Part shown: positions 13,503 to 26,880 of the stretch, in pieces
How the letters are laid out: each line of letters begins with the position of its first letter
How positions within the stretch are numbered: the first letter of the stretch is position 1
DNA from: Aptenodytes patagonicus
Taxonomy: Eukaryota; Chordata; Aves; Sphenisciformes; Spheniscidae
Assembly: GCF_965638725.1 (NCBI RefSeq)
Contig: NC_134961.1
Location: 6,664,641 to 6,728,640 of the forward strand
DNA length: 64,000 bases
Direction of reading: 5' to 3'
Made by a program: the position numbers and the translations under genes
Notes under the pieces: model-generated
Database searches by the model: none
Told to the model about the DNA's origin: nothing
Seen by the model: only the letters and a program-made list of their open reading frames with translations

Positions 13503-15274
13503 AGTAGTAATTTGAGGCTGCAGAAAAATCTAGCTCTCCATCAAAGCTCGGCTAGGCAAACGGGTGGTGGAGGTCTGGGTTAGAGGCTGCATGTCTGAAC
13601 CTTGTGTGGGCTGAAAATCTGCTGAGAACTGGCTCGTGTTCCCTCAGTTCGAAAGGGATGGCCAGCGCTCATTCTTTTTTTCTGTCAGCTGCATCTTGAG
13701 ATCCACTGCTTATTTATTTTGATAATATTCCAGTTGGAGGCAGAAGCAAGAGATAGCAGAGGCGAGCAGAGAGAAAAATTAAGGCTGTTAGGGGCTTTTC
13801 CTGGCCGTGCTGGCGTGGCCGGCTAGGACAGCTGTTAGGGTCACAGCTGGTTGCAGACAGCTGCAAAAGTCACTTCCAGGGACCTTTGCCCCTTCCCATT
13901 GCAGCATCCTTATCCCAGAGCCACTGGGCATCCCCTTGCCGTGGCTCTGTGGTCCCCACTGCAGGATTTCAGTCCCTGGCTGGGCAGGAGCAAGTGCCTG
14001 GAGGACTGTGCACAGAGAGATTGGTTGAGGCTCCCAGGATTTGGCTTGTCGGCTTTTGCACTTGAGCACAATTACCATTTTCAGCATTTTTCTAGCATGG
14101 GCCGGTTGTCAGGCACGGAGCAGTAAGTCCTGCTCTCACCAGGATGCTGGCGCAGCACCCAGTCTCCATCCCTAGCAAAGGTGGGGTTCAGACACTGCGT
14201 TGCTTTTATTGTGCTGGAGACTGGCTTGTCTTTGGGGCAGATAAAACATTTACAGAGGTGCCTGAAAATCAGCTTCTAACCTAGAGGTTCGCTTGCATGG
14301 CCAGACTCTTTCTGCAAAGGAAAAAGGAGTTGATGTTTCCAACCCAACCGCTGCGGCTGGGTAAAAAGCGTTTTCTGGCTCCCCAGTTTTTCCATCAGCC
14401 AGAGCAATAGTGTGATCCAAGCCCGAGTCAGCACGACCTGGTGGAAGGCAGCTGCTTGTTTCTGCATCATCCGGCTTTTTTAGGCACCCCTCATGGGAGC
14501 ATCGAATAGGTCTGACCCCAGCTAGAGCCAGCCCTGGGGCCTTGCAGTGGGTCCCACGTAGAGGGATCTGGGCACCACTGTGAGGATAATAACCAGGCGC
14601 TTGCATGTTGGTTTTGTCACGGACGATGCAATGTATACATCACCACGGACCAGAATAACTAGATTTCTTCCTGTCCCCCTCTTCCATCCCCTTTGTGATA
14701 GCTGGTCAGGAGAGAGGCACTGAAGGGGGTATTTCCCATGGAGCTTGGAGATGACCAGTGAGCCTTGCCAAGATGCTGGCAGTGAAACGCTTTCAGTGGA
14801 GCAGACTGTAGACCAGAGGAATGGGGGAACAGATAGACCTTTCATGTTGACATAGTTACTAAATGTATGCGTGATCGATGAGTGCTGCATAGCTGGAGGT
14901 ACCGGGACTGGAGGATACAGATCTGGAGGTGGATGCTTTATATCCCATAACCTCAAGAAGTTTGTTATAAAATCATCACGCTCCTCACTTTTACTATATT
15001 AACATACCGTTCATCCATTCAAAACCTGCTGAAGCTCAGGGTTCAGCTCCAACAAGCTGTGCTGAAATACAGGGACCTGCAATGGCTAAAGCAGCTGGGA
15101 CCGTGCCACTGCTGCCTACAATGTGTGCCTTTGTCCTCCCCGGTTTCTGTAGCTGGTCCCCGTGGGGCAGCCCGCAGGCTCCCGGGAGGAGAGTCGGGAC
15201 CATTTCCCTGCTTTTTGGGTTGGGCGCACCTGGGATCGGTTGTTATCTCAGAAGTGCTGCATCCGAAATGGCCG

Positions 15275-15542
15275 GATGAGAGGAAGCGGCCTCAAGTTGC
15301 GCCAGGGGAGGTTTAGATTGGACGTGAGGAAAAATGTCTTTACTGAAAGAGTGGTGAAACATCGGAACAGGCTGCCCAGGGAAGTGGTGGAGTCCCCATC
15401 CCTGGAGGTATTTAAAAGACGTGTAGATGCGGCACTTAGGGACATGGTTTAGTGGGCATGGTGGTGTTGGGTCGATGGTTGGACTCGATGATCTTGGAGG
15501 TCTTTTCCAACCTCAATGATTCTATAATTCTATGATTCTATA
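15275..15542 (+). mobile_element. CR1 LINE fragment, extreme 3' end
   Basis: This severely 5'-truncated CR1 is in the same orientation as the gene. It begins within the last codons of ORF2: the + strand encodes [18 protein letters not shown], then [19 protein letters not shown], then a stop at TAG (15449-15451). The conserved 3' untranslated part follows: GGTGTTGGG, GGTTGGACTCGATGATCTT, GGTCTTTTCCAACCT, and the octamer tail ATTCTATAATTCTATGATTCTATA ending at about 15542. The frame is still open over about 60 codons. It belongs to a different CR1 subfamily from the copy near 34.5 kb, since the 3' region differs. No flanking duplication is obvious. Confidence 0.93.
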
Positions 15543-18439
15543 AAATGTGCCTCGTTTCCTTTGGCATTGAGGGCTGCATTTGTCATCCCAGCGCAGACTA
15601 CGGCTCAGATAAAAGGGAATAAAACTGGAGAGTTGTGCCAAGGAGGAAAAGCACATAGAGAGGATGAAAGAGCATTTTGGGTGAGATGCATGTAAATGCA
15701 TTACTCGCGCAAAGAAGCCATTAAAGATCATGGGGCTCTCGGATACCACCACAGCGGGGCTGGTAGGTCCCTGAATAGAAAAGCCACCAAGAACATCTTT
15801 GTGAAAGGGGCGGGGAATGTATTTATATTTGCATTATAACTGTTAAACCGCAGGGAGAGCAGATGATGTGTCACAGTTCTCGGATGAATTCAGCCATCCA
15901 GAAACGCCTGTCCCCCTGTGTCAGCCCAAGGGAAGGGGTAAGGAGTGATGCAGCCCTGGGAGTCACCGGGAAATGTCCCCTGTGTCAGGGACAGACAAGG
16001 CTTGTTTACCAGGAACGAGCCCTGAGGAGGGATTTCCAGTTGGTCTTGCTCCAGGCCAGCAGCTCCCTAGCAAAGTCCTTTTCTCAGCGATGTGGCAGTG
16101 TTTCTGGCCGAAGGTTCGTAGGGCGCTACCCAAAGGGGACTGCGTGGCATCCCCAGGAAACAGCGTTCAGGTTCAGCTCCCATTTGGGGCAAAGCTTCAG
16201 GTTTCAGCTGCTCTGTTATTCCCCCGGGGTTCATTCAAGCTTGGTTAGGTGCCAGTGGGATGTATCCAGACCCCGCCATTCACCAGCTAATCCAGGACAG
16301 CAAAGCAGAGAGAAAGCACCGAAGCATCCAGCCAAACCCGAGTTTGTCAGAGGAAACCTAACCATACAACATAAATGCTGCTATAGCGATATGAGGGTTC
16401 TGGGGAGGCTGAGAGGGTTCAGAGGAGAAGGTTAACTCCAAAGCCCCTCAAACCACACTGTGACGCTTCCGTGACCAGCAGCGTCCTGCACTGGGATGCT
16501 GCGATGTGTCTCCTCTGGCACCGTAATGTACCCGACTGCACAGGGCCCCTGCGCTGCTGCACGGCATCCCCATCACCTGCCTCAGCCCAGAGCACTTCCC
16601 GTGACAAAGCAGGTCACTCAGTCCTTAAGGTCCTTTGCCTCCTGAGATTATCGTAATTTGGGGAGTTATTACGTTGCAAACGCGGGACATGGAGTTATTT
16701 AAAGCAGTAAGTAGAAAATCACTAGCTGATAATACAGCTCAGTTTAAATTTGAGCTCATTTAAATGTCAGTCTAAACTGCCCCTTGAATCAAAACTGCTT
16801 AAATTATTCTGAAAAATAATTGGCTCTATTCATCAGAAGAATGTGCCATGGATCCAAGTATAACACGAAGTGTTTGATTGGGGATTTTATTTTATTTTCC
16901 CCCCTTTTTTTTCAATATTGCAGTCGGGGAAAAAAAAACAACCTTCTTTGCTCTCCCAGTAATACTCTCTTTTAACAGAGCGGGTCAATCCATCAAACTG
17001 CAGTACTGAGATAGGTAAGTTTTATCTGTCCGTGGTGGATGTTGCTGCTTATGCAAATGTATCACGAGACCCTGGCTGCAGTAGCACTCGGCTCTTTGGG
17101 AATAGGACTTCAGTTTCCTGCAGCTGAATTAAAATATGCAGCTGTCCTGACCGAGAAGAGTAAGCGTGGAGGTTGTCTTGGGGCAGAGCTTGGGGGCTTC
17201 CAGTGTCAGCATGGTCATTCCTAAAACTCAGTGTTGTAGCGGAGACATCTCTTGGGTACCGAGGATGAGCAGGCAGTGAATGGAAAGTGATGGAAGGTAC
17301 CAAAATCCCATCTGCTTGTAATGGTTGCAATTATTATTCTCCTTTATTTTTGCCACCTCTCACCTCAGTTAGCTCCATGAACGCCCAGGCCCGTGGACAG
17401 CCCAGCTCAGGATCCGCCGGGAGCTCAGCAAGCCCCGAGGGCTTGGCTGCGGCTCCTCTCTGGGGCCGGGACAGGGACACGTCTGGCAGAGCTGCTGCTG
17501 CGTTGAGGCTGCTCACATCCTAGAGACAGGGAAGACCCAGGTAAACCCAGTACCCAGTGGCTGAACCACTGCAAATGCCCGGCTGTGCTCTTTTACTCGC
17601 TCAAAATTGGACTGAACCTCTTTCATTCTGGATGCCCTGAGGCATTTGGCAGAGGCTGAAAGCCTTCCCGAGGCCGGTTACGGCTGTCCAGAGCCTGCAC
17701 AGAGACCAGTCGAGCTGAGATAACTTTGCTCACTGAGCTCAAGCATGAGTTGAGAGTTACAATGAAAACATCTGAACATCATCAGTTAGGTTAAAAGGGC
17801 ATTTCTGGTGTGGATCAGCCACACTTCTTGGACCTGTTCGTCTTCTCCAGCGCAGGACATGGTGGGAGCAGATGTTATAGGCAATAAGTCAGAAATATTT
17901 TGCCGCTTTGAAACCACCCTCCAAGCCCTGAGCTGGTGATGCTGCCGTCTGTCAGCTCCTCAAGCGGGTTACCCTTTCCTCAGCCCCCGTGCACTAAAGG
18001 CAGGGCCAGAAAGTGGCTGTATTTGCTTTTCACTCAATTGCAGTTGAGAAACGTTTTCTCCCTTCTACTTCCCGAGTAACCCCGGGAAGGATCATTAGAC
18101 ATGTCATGGCATAAATCCATCCAGGACCCGCGTGTGTGCCTTGAACGGCTCCGCTGGGCTGGCAGGGCAGGCGGTGGGTGCCCGTGCCCTGCACCTTTCC
18201 CTTCCCCGAGAGCAGCTGGAAACCGTGCGTGGGAGGCACAGGGGCGGCAGGCGCTGGTCGGGGTGGATTTTGTGCCCAGGTAAAGTGCAAACGCAGAGAG
18301 AGCACACGGACAGCCCCTGCCCACGGCGGCAGCGAAGAGCAAGAGCCGCCGCGGCAGCAGGACCGAATCCAGAAGCTGTCAGAGCTCTGAACTGCGGTGA
18401 AATTAGTTTCTTCCTCTAAACAAACTTCATGCCCCGCGT

Positions 18440-18650
18440 GCATCCCTGATTTTTACATTTGTATTAGCATTTCCCAATTATTCAGTGCTTTCCGGCTGGA
18501 TGACATTTGGTATTGCTGTTTATTGACCCTGGGGACCACAGCATTGACATTATTGCTGCCAAGTGACATTTACATGGACACCGATGTCATATTGGTATCA
18601 ATAATGGCAGCCAAGTTTATGACACAGCATTAACTATGTGAGGCAAGAAG
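18440..18650. promoter_or_regulatory. Candidate enhancer with five TGACA/TGTCA sites
   Basis: TGACA occurs at 18501, 18545, 18564 and 18620, and TGTCA at 18585: five half sites within 124 bases. Three share the longer word TGACATT. The site at 18620 sits in TTTATGACA, which combines a HOX-like TTTAT with a MEIS-like TGACA. The region also has GCTGTTTATTGAC (a FOX-like word). TGACA is the core bound by MEIS/PREP/TGIF homeodomain proteins. Function is inferred from motif clustering only. Confidence 0.32.
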
Positions 18651-19108
18651 GGCAGTTTCTGTTATTGATGCTGATACCGTTTAAAAAAAAAAGCCCAGCC
18701 AATCTTAACTTCGATTGACCAAATTTCTGGCAAACCCGTTGCCGGGCTGTGAGAGCTGGTCTTGCCGAGCAGCCGGGGCTCCGGGACCTGCAGGGTGGCG
18801 ATCCCGGCTGCAAACACAGGGGAGCCAGCCCAGCCGCGCTCGCTGCCTCCGTTAGTATCAGATCCTCCCGCCCCGATGTTGACAGAATTGATTTTCGCTG
18901 TGTGTGTGAGCGGAGGACCGGGTTTGTTCTGGTGTGCCGGAGCCATTTGCTGTTCGTTTGTGGTGTTTGCTCGGTGACTCATTCCGTGAGTCGTGGGCAG
19001 CAGGACTCTGCTGCAGTGGTGAGCCCTCAGCTTGATCCCTGGGCTGGATCACGGTTCCTCCACCCAGACCATGCTTGTCCTTTGCTCATCCTATCCCACA
19101 GACCATTT

Positions 19109-19166
19109 GCTTCGCCGTTATTATTGCCATTATCATCATCGTTGTCCTCGTTGTTGTTGTTATTAT
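19109..19166. repeat. Interrupted trinucleotide repeat (GTT/ATT/ATC)n
   Basis: A run of related triplets: GTTATTATTGCC, ATTATCATCATC, GTTGTCCTCGTTGTTGTTGTT, and ATTATTATT. The units drift between GTT, ATT and ATC, as in an old, point-mutated triplet microsatellite. Confidence 0.85.
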
Positions 19167-21746
19167 TATTTCTCCCTCTATGCAAAGAGCGGTTTGGCTT
19201 TATCCAAAATCCCATGAAGTTCAGCCCGAAGCAGCTGACTTTTGAAACCACCCCCAGCTACTCTGACGCTGTGACGAGATCGATCCTGTCTGCGGGCTGC
19301 CCCGGGGGAGGTTGCTCCCCGGCTGGGTGTCACCGCATCTCAGTCGGGACCCCGATGGCAAAACCGGCAGCGGCTGGGGCTGGTTTACAGAGGAAGACAC
19401 TGCCGAAATGCAGCAGGTCGGGGGGGGGGTTTAAAAAACTTGATCCCTTTTTTTAAAAAAGCTTGACCTAATAGATTTGAATTGTTGTAGAAACAAGAAA
19501 AAAACTCCATGGCTGCTCTCTAAGCCCTTGCAAGCACCAACCCTGAATGCCATGATGGGATATTAATGGTGTGTAAAACATCTGAAGCATCTAAGGTAGG
19601 GAAGAACAACGCAATTTTTCTCTTTCCTGAGAATCAGGTTAAAAATTCTTCCTGAAATTATTGCAGCACGGGGTGTCTCAGCACAAAGTGAGTATCAAGG
19701 AGCCTATGCCGGGGAAACACAGGCTTTTTCCCGGGGCGGGCACGGTGGCGTTGGGGTCACTGGTCCCTTGGGAGGTTTTTCTTGTCCTCTTATCATCTAA
19801 AGGCCAGTTCACGCTATCCCCAGGGTTACTGAGGCGCATTGCATCTTCAGTCCCACGCAGCTCTGTCTGTAGCTGCAGTGAAGGACAGAGGAAAGAAAAA
19901 GTACAGCTATTTCTCTTCCAGCTTCTTTTATCTTTTGGTCTTTTCATTTGCCCTTGGAAACCTGGAGGAGCGTTTGGGTTCGGATGAGGTCGGAGCGAGG
20001 TGTCCGTCCCCCGCGCAGCATCTGCCTGCGCAGCTGCAGGGAGGTTTGCGATCCCCGTTTGAAGGGGATCTGCAGCGGGTACAAGAGTCCTGTACCTGCT
20101 GCGAGAGCGTTACTCGGACAGGTTGATCCGATAATCCCTAGAGTGAGATCCACGTCCCCACAAGTGATATTTTCCTGGGAAATACTTGCTATCATCCTGC
20201 TAATGCAAACACAGCCTGAGGTCCTGCTGTCCCTGCTTGGATGATGCCGGTTATTCTGGCCTGGGAGATAGCTCGGGGGGGTCAGGCTGGGGTGTGATTT
20301 CTGCCTGACACCCACCCCGATTTGGGCAACTCACACGGGGCTGTATTTTGTCTCCTTTGGCTTGTACCGCACTGCATGGGTGCAAATTGGGCTTGCCAGC
20401 AGGAGCGTTGGCCTTCACAAACCATCCCTTCAACCTCTTTCTGTGCTGATATTTCCCATCTGTAAAAGGGGATTTTTCTTAACCACCACACAGCGCTTCT
20501 GCAAAGTTCAATTTGCTTGCTTTTTCTTGTAAAGCACTTTTTCCCTGGCTGAATAGGTGAGGCAGAGAAGACAAAGTCATCCTCTTCTCTTTATTTTCAG
20601 GATTCCAGCTGAGTTTGGCTTCCCAAGAGTTGCACTTTTGAGGCAGCGAGCTGGTGGAGCAATTTAGCTGAGTGCAGGCTAGGAATGGCATGCATTTTGC
20701 TAGGGGCACATGTAGGGAAAAGGCAAATGGGATACAGAGGTGATGTGTTCCCAGAGGAATTGCAGCCCTGGAGCGGCTTCACCTTTGCACTGACCTTCCT
20801 CAGAAGGGGATGCTGCAATGTTTGTCACCTGCGTGGTCCCCTGCGGGTGACAGCTCCTACTCCTCAGCACCGAGGGCACAGAGGAAGGCTGCTTCCCCTC
20901 CTCAGCCCACCTAATTCATCAGGATACTGGTGAAAATGGGAGTAGCCGTGCACGGTCCAGACTTGCAGATGCACCGGCTGCATGAGTCCGGTGGTATTTG
21001 CTCTGAACCCACCTGTGTGTCTCCCTGCAGGAAAAGCACGTTTGCATTTACCCACGGACAGAAAGCAAAAAACAGAAAGCAAAATAAACCCCAGAAGCGC
21101 TGCCCCATCGTTTCATACGAAGCATGAACCAAACCCAGCGAGGGCAGGACTGCTGGCAGGCAGACGGTGAGCCACGTCTCCCCCATCCTCTCCCCGCAGC
21201 CCCCTCCTCCATCGCCCACCGCCGAGCAAAGCTGGCACAGGAGATACTTAGGGCTCAGCCTCCCTCCCGGGGCTCACCCCCAGCAGCAGCATTTCGGGAA
21301 GCCGAGCTGCAGCCCCAAGTTGCCATGACACTGAGCCGCCCCCGAGGATGCGGCTGCGGCTTTCTGCCCTCCGTGACCCGTTTCCCCGAGTATTTGGTGT
21401 CTCACCCACGCACCCATCTCTCTCAAGTAATTACCTGCTCTGATTGCTCACCCTCGCATGTCAGTGCTTAGATAGGTGCTTATATGTATTTTAATCAAGT
21501 GAGTCACGCAGGCGGAGGGGACTAGGCAAAACACTCTTTCTGTCCTTGTCTCCTTGCTGGGTAAATGATGGCTGGGAATTCAGTGAGCATGAAACGCTCT
21601 CATTTGGGTGGATTTAGTGGATTCGGTGGCTGAACGGGTTGTGATGTGTTTAGAGATCATTTGGGTTTATTTTGCGTGAAGTGGTAGGGACTTGATCTCT
21701 GGCCCTGGCCCCGAGATCTCCATGCACCGTCAATCAGGAATAGCAC

Positions 21747-21778
21747 CTTTGAATTACTGAGGCTTTGAATTACTGAGG
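21747..21778. repeat. 16-bp exact tandem duplication
   Basis: CTTTGAATTACTGAGG occurs twice in direct tandem with no mismatch, so the duplication is recent or under constraint. Its length could differ among individuals or species. Confidence 0.9.
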
Positions 21779-22529
21779 GTTTTTATCACGATATGTGGAA
21801 ATGGCAGGAACAGAGGCTTTCTGAAGGTCTGAACCCGCCGCTCGAGGGCTTCAGGGCAGTCGTCACAGGCAGGAAAACCACGCTAACCCCAACTCATCTG
21901 GCATGGTCTGGCCATGGGGTTCCAGCTGCAGGATTTAAACCACGTAAGATGGTGTTTTCCATCATATAATAGAAGTGAAAATTCAGAGGGCAGCTCCTGA
22001 GCCGGCCCGGTGCAGCACGGCTGTGCCGAAGTCCATTTATGTCACTTTGATTGATACAACCTTGTTTCCTCTCGGGGCATCTTGGAGCAGTTAAGGATGC
22101 CTTAACGGCACACTAAATCCATTTGCCATCATCACTCTGGGCATTAACAGGCACTAATTTAACACAGGCAGGGGAGGTGACGTTTCCAGGGTGCTGCATG
22201 CCGGCGGGCTGACATGGGGAAGTTTTCCTGTGGGTTTTGGGGGTAGCAATGGTTTGCGTTGCCTTGATTTCCCTGCTGAGCTTGTTGGGGAGGTACGAGA
22301 TCCACCGGGACGGGTTTGTGCTGGGGAGGCACGTGGCAGGGAAAAGCAACGGTAGCGTTCGGGTTTTACGGATCCTGGTTTTACGCTCGGAAAGCCCCAA
22401 GAACAGGGGGGATTAGTGTTGCATCGACTGAGCCGCATCGGGAGGCAGCGCGAGCATGTGCACCCCTCGAGGTGCTTTTATGCCTGCATCATCCTTTTAG
22501 TTTGAAGTTTAATCCCCAATAGCTGCGAC

Positions 22530-22740
22530 TTGCTGCATCGCCTGTCTCGTAACAGCCTTACAAAGCTGTGACAACAGGCAGGGAAAATGAAGCTGTCTGA
22601 CAAATGACACATGACAAGGACTTGGAGTTAACTGCTTTTAAATTCATTATGGCTCCAAAAGATTGGCTTGAGCAAGGTGAATGATTTAAGGTGCATAATG
22701 AGATGGATTTAGGCTCCCTTTACTGCCGTTGAATGATCTG
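22530..22740. promoter_or_regulatory. Candidate enhancer with heptad-spaced TGACA array
   Basis: TGACA is found at 22569, 22598, 22605 and 22612. The last three are exactly seven bases apart and form a short imperfect tandem array of TGACANA. Beyond it lie TTTAAATTCATTATGGC and GTGCATAATGAGATGG, homeodomain/POU-like words. There is no coding or repeat signature. It may bind TALE homeodomain factors, or may simply be a small tandem duplication. Confidence 0.3.
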
Positions 22741-24520
22741 TGAACCAGCTTTGATCTCTGCATTACGGTCGTTACCAAGATTTGTCAGTAAGGGGGGATT
22801 ATTTGAGGACCACTGGCCATTTGCGGCGGTGGCTCGGTCGCACACTAGCCACTTTTCCCTGGCAGGACAAATGCCAACTTCTCGGTGCTTTCAGAGCAAA
22901 TACCTTCGGTGCTGCCCAGAGTGCCAAAACCAAAGAGGAGGCGTTCAAAGGGCACGTGGGCAACACGGGCGCTGAACGCAGCCACTGTGCAGCAGGTCTC
23001 TGGTTTGCAGAGAGCTGTGCTTGTGCAAGGGTCTCGGGAGCCGCACCGAGGTTTCTGCGTTGCATGATGACGAACATCACAACAGGGAGGTCTTCCAGTT
23101 TTGGGACGCCCTGGCCGTAGCACATACGGCACATCTGGGAGGGCCAGGGCTGCGAGCTGCCGTGCTTCAGCCAAAAATCGTCTAGCGAGGCCAGATCCAG
23201 GAGCTCTGCCCCAAAATCAGCTCCCTGATCTCTGGCTGTGCAAGGCAAAGGGAATTATTCACGTTTTGGGGGAGAAAGGCACATCCTGCAGCAGACCAGC
23301 CTGTTGCTGAAGGTTCATTTGGGGCTGGTACTGGGTTGGAGTCCCGTTATGGTTATTTTACAGCAAACCAGTGGGATGCAATTATTCCAGTAACTCAGGC
23401 TAATCCTTTCTTAAACAAGAATTCTCTGCAGTCAGCCCCATCTCCAAAGGCATGTGCCAACTTGGTGTCTTTCGGGCTGAAATATTTCTTCTGGTCTGCG
23501 TGTTTGCGGTGCTGTTGGGGAGGTATGTATTTCTGAAGTGCAGCTGCCTCATTTTGTTTTACAATTCATAAGCAAACGAACCCGAATGATCCAGTGCAGT
23601 ATGGGCACTAAAAATAGCTTTAATCAATCAACTTTTTAAAAAATAAGAATGTTCCTTAAAATTATGCCAGCACCAGCCAGCGCTGCCTTTTGGGAATTTT
23701 ATTCTGACTCATTTTTCTTCCAGTTCTGTTCTTTCTTTTCCTTTCTTTTTATTTTTTTCCTGCTCCTATTTACCAAATATCATTGAGTTTGGACTGTTTT
23801 CTGTTACTTAGCATACAGGATGAGGTGGATATTGCAGACTTCTAAAGCTATTTTTGGCACTGGTGGCATGAAGGGATGGGAAGCGTTATTACTGTAATTT
23901 GCCGGTATTTGGGCAGCACCCCTAAATACTGGTAAAACAGGCACTAGGTACTTTTAATTCAATATTTCTACACTGGAGCAGCTTTCCACCCGTACCCAAA
24001 CCTTTCAGGGTAGCCCATCCGTCAGTCAGAGGACACGGACACACAGATGCGGTGGCAGTGCCGTGGGGTTTGGTGGGACAAAGCAGCAGCCGTGCCCACC
24101 CCATACCCCGCTCTCCCCCCATCCCTATCACCTTTTCCTGCAAGTGCTTCGCTGCTCCACAGCTTTGCAGGAGCCCCGTTGCCATCTCATGCAGCAGCTG
24201 CTTTGTGCTCTGACCAAGCACGTGGGCATCCTCGTGGCCTCGGGATCTGCTGGACCACTCGGGTGGAGGACCGAGCCCCTCTCCTGCCTCCCCAAGCTCT
24301 CCTCCTGCAGCCAGTCGCATTCTTGCCGCTGCCGGGGGACAGACGCCGGGCTGGGCGGTTTACAAGCGGGTCCTCAGGTTTCCAACCAGCCTCGTTTCTA
24401 AAGGTAAATAAGGCTGTGGTTTTGCAAAGGAGGAATTACACGCCCGAGCCCTGCTGCTCTCCGATGAGCAGGACGTACCCAGCTCACCAAGAGTGCTCTG
24501 AAAATCCCAGTCTCTCAGAT

Positions 24521-24556
24521 GTGTATGTATATATATATGTGTGTGTGTGTGTATAT
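24521..24556. repeat. Microsatellite (TA)n/(TG)n
   Basis: A compound dinucleotide run with GTATATATATATG followed by (TG)7 and TATAT. It is a simple repeat that may be length-variable, and the TG part can adopt Z-DNA. Confidence 0.95.
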
Positions 24557-26880
24557 TTAGTGCATTAGTCACATCTTAGACTATAAAAACTGAAACTTCA
24601 GTTGGCTGCTTCTTCTGTAAACATATGTTCTCCTTGTAACTATAACTTGGCTTTTATTGCTTTGTGTTATTCCTCAGCATCGTGTGCAGTACGTACAGAT
24701 ATGATAACAGTAATAGTCACAATACTGCCAAATCCGAGCATTTAAAATAACGGGTTCAGTCTCCAAAATCCCCTGACTGGCTTAAAAATAATAAGATTAT
24801 GTGAAAATAGTAAGTGCCGTGATCTTGTCTTGCTCCTTTTCAGTTGCTGGGTGCTTAGGCTTTTGGCTCCCGCCTCTCTCCAACATGGGCGTTTAGAAAT
24901 GAGGGTTGGGGTTGGGGAGGGGAACTTTTAAATGAAGCTGAGACTGAGCCCTCTGAAGGACCTGGGAATTTGAAGCAGCATGTCCTCCATCATGAGGCAT
25001 GGGACGAAAGCAAGGGAGTTTGCGACACAGCGGTAATACGGTCCTGGCATTTTTTCTCGTGTTTATTGCAGAAATATTTTTAGAATTAGAGTGACGGATG
25101 GTAGAGATTATCTCCCTGAAAACGGAGAGGCGCAGACTGGCTGAACTGCCTAGTGAAGGAGAGCGGTTGTGTTACGGTATGTCTGAGCCTGACCTATATC
25201 CACGTCACTGGAGGTTTCTGTGCTCGTTATTTGGAGTGGGGAAATGACCGATGCAAAGTGAACACAACACAAACCAGGGCTGCAGACATGGCAGTCTACT
25301 CTGTACCTGTGCAATTTTAATATAGATACTGAAAACCTAGCTTTCTAACAAGACAAGCAGGGGTTTTTTAAGTCTTTCATTTTTATTTTTAAGAAGGCCT
25401 TCAAATTTTTAAAGAAAATACTAGACTTTGACCTGCAGGCCAAGGAATCCCCTTATAGCATTGCACAAATGTGTAAGAATCTGAAAGTCTTCTAGAAACA
25501 GGAACTATCCATGTTGTTTTACTGGCTAAAATGTGTGAAGCAGAGATCCAAGTTGCATGATTGCAGTTAATTTTGCATTTCTCTTTGGGCCAAGAATTGG
25601 AGGTTTATGGCGGGAAGGAGCTGGGGGACGCTGGGTTTGGGTTTGGCATTTTTCAGTTCAGCAGAGTCATTCTTTTCTTATGCCTGCAAATATCCATGTC
25701 ACGGTGTACAAACCATCTCCGGCGGAGATGGAGCCGTCAGGCCTGGCTGGGGCTGGTGTTCCAGTTTAATTAGATCCGTGCCTAAACCAGTTGAACTAAA
25801 CAGATGCAAAGCACAGCGTGAGCGCTGTGAGCTCAGTAAAGACACAGCTTATTTCTGCTTTTGCTTAAGTTTGTTCTGTTGCCATAAACTCAATGGAATT
25901 AAGTCTCTCTTAAAGTTAAATGTGAGGGTCTGGAGGCCAGGCTGTTAAAGGTTCTCCCTCTGGGTTTCGTCCTCGCGACCCCTGGGCAGGTCTGCGTGCC
26001 ACCGGCGGAGGTGCGGCAGTGACACCGGTCTGCCCTATTCCTCTGCTCCTCGGTTTGGAGGTCAGCAATGTAAAAAGTCACAAGTGCACTGCTTTTAAAA
26101 GGGAGAGAGGAAAAAAACAAGTTAAATCAGAGGCCAAATGCAAACTTGCCTTCGGGAAACACTTGCTGCACTAAGAAAAATTGTTGATGCACTGCTATGA
26201 AATGCCGTACCACTGCAGGCGTCCTCGGTCAGCTCTTCACCCTAAGATGCAAAGCGACTCTGATGTCCCGGTCCGCTCTGGATCCACCAGAGAGCAGGTT
26301 TAAAGACAAAATTTTTTTTTCTGCGTTTGTTAGCTGGATTCCTTAATTAATCGGTAATGTCCTTAGGAGATGAGAGTCTTGCTGTGTTGCTGCCTTGGTG
26401 ATGGAGGAGCCCTTTCTCACCCCGCTGCCAGTGGCAGAGGTCAGGGGCTGCTGACGGAGGCAGGAGGTGCCGGGAGGTCTCCCTCTGGGCAGGACACATG
26501 CACAGCTCCTACCCAGTTTTATTTTGGGTCGCCTACTCCTCAAACACGTCCACTGGCACTGATACCAGTGGCTAGGTGACGGGGAGCTGACGAGTGGCCA
26601 CCCAACCCCAGCTCTCTGCGTTGGGCTCCTGCCGTTCAGTTTTACTGCTGGAAACACTCGCGCCGTCTTGAGCAACAGCTTCAACACACCCTTGAATTCC
26701 CATCTCTCTCTTTAAATCAAGTCAAGGCCTTACCAGCTAAACTGGCACGGGAGAGGTCAGCGGGAAAAGCGGGTCTTGCCCATGCTGAGGTATCTTCTGG
26801 CAACCAGAGCTCTTCATCCTCAAGCCACTGGTCTTTCCCTGGAGGGGATTTCAGTAAAACTGTGTGAAAAGCTGCTGGAG

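Noticed and set aside
15863..16435. 190-codon ORF on the + strand
   Set aside because: No similarity to any family I know and no coding-like neighbours; treated as chance.
18749..19456. 235-codon ORF on the + strand
   Set aside because: It crosses a triplet microsatellite and has low-complexity leucine and serine runs and no recognisable domain; it is a chance ORF.
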